Shown here: positions 61,379 to 64,000 of the stretch, one piece after another
Layout: every line of letters begins with the position of its first letter
Numbering within the stretch: position 1 is the first letter of the stretch
Source of the DNA: Allacma fusca
Taxonomy: Eukaryota; Arthropoda; Collembola; Symphypleona; Sminthuridae
Direction: 5' to 3'
NCBI GenBank assembly: GCA_947179485.1
Contig: OX359246.1
Coordinates: 26,226,001-26,290,000 of the forward strand
Length of the DNA stretch: 64,000 nucleotides
The notes under the pieces: model-generated
Told to the model about the DNA's origin: nothing
Databases searched by the model: none
The model's input: only the letters and a program-made list of their open reading frames with translations
Program-made: the position numbers and the translations under genes

Positions 61379-62785
61379 ATCACACACACACATACAATCA
61401 CTTTTAAGAGTACTGTATTTCAGAGTGGTCATATATCTGGGATGCGTCATTTCCACAATACCTTCAACCTGACTTATTACCCCTCGCTCAATTAATAGCC
61501 CGACCAATTGAGACAAAGCTCCAGCGTTTTTATTGGTGGGGATTGATACCCCTAAATATTTTAGTTTAGGGAGTGTTCTGCTCAGTGAAATTATTTTTTG
61601 GTGGATAGAATTTATTTGCTTAGTTCAAAGTAATTAATTATTTACACATCAGCAAGAAGACCAGTTTAGAGTGTAGAAGAATTATTTCAATGCTTGAATT
61701 TTTTTTAAATAATAAATTATAAAATTTTTAATTATTTAGATATTTCTTACCCTCCGGGTAGCACAGAGTAGGTAACAGGCAGAATTGAACCAAATCAAGT
61801 TAAACATGGTTGTGAGGACTAGGGCTACCCATGAGAAAAAGTTTTGGTTCCAGCGGACTGTGGATTTAATTTCAAAGAATAATTTACTCAATATTTTGAG
61901 AAAGGCAGGAATTGTGTGTTAAATCTTGAGGGTAATTTTTAAAAAAATATTTAGTATTAATTTTGAAGGTGTTGGAATGGAATAATAATAGATACAGACC
62001 TTCGTCCCCTGAATGAAGTAAGATGATCCCCTTTTGCTTCACCACTTTGTAATACAAGCTTTTGAAAAAGTCCTCCTCATCCCCAAAGAATATGAGGGCT
62101 GTCACAATGGTGTCTGTTAAGGATAGGATCTGGAAATCAGAGCAGTCACAATAAGCCATGTGATAAAATTAGGGCTTACACAATCCCTCCAAGAAATAAA
62201 CAATTGCACTGTTACATTTTGAGTGCATTTAGGAAATCACATTAGGAAATTGGATGAGTGACAGTCTAAAAAAACAAATCTCAATAATTTCCCCATAGAC
62301 AATTTTTATGCAATTTAGGTTACATATAATGATACAATATAACCAAATCACTTCAGAATTTGTCTGGCAGGGCCTTCTAAAAAATTAAAGCAACCCATGC
62401 ATAGGAAATAATATCCAAAGATTAGCTCCATATAAATAACATGATCGTGTCCTTATTAATTATTCCCAAGCCATCCTTACTACCTGGAGAAAGGTCCAGG
62501 AATATCAGTAGAATGTTTAGTGTAATTTGTCTTTAAACACAATAAATATTTGCACTTGAGTAAATAAATTTATTCCTATCCCAGAAATTGGAATGAGCAC
62601 TTGAGGAACATTGTCACATTATGTTGCAGCAAAATAATAACTGTACAGTAGATATCCAAACAAACAAAAATGTATCCCAAAAACAAATTATACTTGTAAA
62701 AACTTACAATGTCAATAGAAGCCACAAACTTGGTAAGTTTGAAGTAAATAGGAGTATTCAAGCTTTTATTAGTATTGCTTGTCAT
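60853..62785 (-). CDS. Four-helix membrane protein, local family member 4
   Basis: Exons 62708-62785, 62000-62129, 61751-61857 and 60853-61170 splice to 210 residues; phases 0, 1, 0. Exon 1 (MTSNTNKSLNTPIYFKLTKF then VASIDI) and exon 2 (ILSLTDTIVTALIFF...HSGDEG) together form helix 1 and mirror the gene at 6457-7949 (VAVLDV / ILATLGFFF...NDEG). Exon 3 is helix 2 ending CATRR. The last exon has C-R-SW, helices 3 and 4, and a short tail (to GFEHFRHL). The last intron holds a (CA)n microsatellite. Function unknown. Confidence 0.78.
61336..61373. repeat. (AC)n microsatellite in an intron
   Basis: An uninterrupted AC run, followed by shorter ACATACAATC variants to about 61400, within the last intron of the gene 60853-62785. 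Confidence 0.95.
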
Positions 62786-64000
62786 GGTAATATTGTATGT
62801 GCTTGAGAAGTATCTCTCGTATCCACAGAAATATTTTAACCCTACGTGGCAAAGCACTCTTTTATAAAGTTCCACACCACACTCCTGGGTTCATGTTCCC
62901 AACAAGGAGCAGCACACGTGCTGAAGGAGCCAACTTCCTTGGAAATGTTCTTAGTCTGAACTATGTATCTGTATCTATAGCAGTCTTGTTTTTTCCTTTT
63001 TTTTTTTTTGAGGACCTGTCAAGACGTTTTTTGCCCCCGAGCACGGAGACTCTCACTCAGCAAAAGGGATAGGGAACGTGTGTCTGTCTGCGTGGCTCAG
63101 TGAAAGGGAGGCGAATGCGGGGAAAAGTTAATTGTGAGACTTGCACCGGTCGAATACTGATAGGGATATCTAATTGTACAGAGAAATATTTTCTCCACGT
63201 TCCTAAAATATGTATCTTTGACTCTGTCCCGTATGCATGTCCGCGCACACCTGCCTATCAACTCTGCACGAACATTTGTAGATATCAACACTTGAACTAT
63301 ATTCTTACTTACAACATCCAGGGCTACTGTAAAACAGAGGGATAAAAATTGTCTAACTAGAAATAAGTAACACACTCACACAGACATAACACTCCTGGTT
63401 TGTTCCTTGTATGTACATATGTCCTCCGTCTAGGATCTACATACGTACTAATACACTTTTGACTCCTCCAAATTACAAGTAATAAGAAACTAACTTCCAG
63501 GTGCGGAGAAATATTCCAGAGAGTCCTCCTTTTTGGTAAAGGGAATGCTGTCTGGGAATAATATAGATACTAAAAGCTAGAAATCCAGAAAATCCTACCA
63601 GAAACCCAGCAAGCTCACTTTCACAATTATCCCATAAAATATTCAAAGAGTCTCAATGACCAAGAATGTTATATTTTTTCCGTTGACATTAGCAAACTAA
63701 GGCGGAGACGGAGTGATTTTTTTTGCTAGTGAGTAGACAAAAAAAAATCAAAGTACTTTTTGATGGTCCCTCTGGCAAAATAATTGTCTCAGAGCAGTAA
63801 TCTTCTCTCAAGGCCGGGTATAAAGCACACGTTGATCTAATCATGGGGGAGATGTGGAATGTTCGTTGGAGAGGGTCTTAGTAGTTCCTCGAGTGTAAAG
63901 GAAGTACTATGTTTGTATAGATAGATATATAATGCAATGTCTATACTGTATAGAAGCAACAGTCAAGGTAATAATTTAACTGGGTGGAATGACCATCCAA
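62786..64000. other. Right edge, no gene recognised
   Basis: This is the region upstream of the last membrane-protein gene. It contains a T-run at 62994-63010. No family motif is seen in the short open frames at 63057-63375. Confidence 0.4.

Overview
This is a nuclear genome window from an AT-rich animal, most likely an arthropod or a close invertebrate relative. The evidence is short GT-AG introns in almost every gene, AATAAA polyadenylation signals, abundant (CT)n, (GA)n and (CA)n microsatellites, and animal-specific families: copine, Kazal inhibitor, pancreatic-lipase fold, secreted CAP protein and UBE2O. I cannot name the species. All gene models were spliced by eye. Exon lengths and phases were checked by arithmetic and close in frame for every model given as a gene, with one exception: a one-base uncertainty in exon 2 of the Cys/Met-metabolism enzyme.

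Left part (1-14.6 kb), all minus strand: an intronless gene with two copies of an unrecognised Cys-rich domain (236-1822); a secreted lipase-fold protein that lacks its nucleophile (3762-5458); a four-helix membrane protein (6457-7949); a secreted protein with two Kazal domains and a very His-rich tail (9379-11024); and a complete copine (11676-14622). The next 6 kb holds no recognisable gene. It contains a hAT-like element nested inside a PIF/Harbinger-like element, both with clean target-site duplications.

Middle part (20.9-36.8 kb), all plus strand: a cystathionine gamma-lyase-family PLP enzyme (20877-23666); a secreted CAP protein (24885-26156); a tandem trio of small single-pass membrane proteins with identical intron phases (27313-32204), separated by a second hAT-like element; and a UBE2O-type gene (33061-36777) whose E2 domain has Leu in place of the catalytic Cys.

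Right part (40.1-62.8 kb), all minus strand: three more members of the four-helix membrane family (40150-41584, 48655-50940, 60853-62785). Between two of them lies a thioredoxin-polyQ-UBX fusion (44185-46546). The rest is noncoding, rich in polypyrimidine/polypurine tracts and two minisatellites. Common themes are three enzyme-fold proteins that lost or changed key residues (lipase, UBE2O, and possibly the PLP enzyme), two locally expanded membrane-protein families, and several small DNA transposons.
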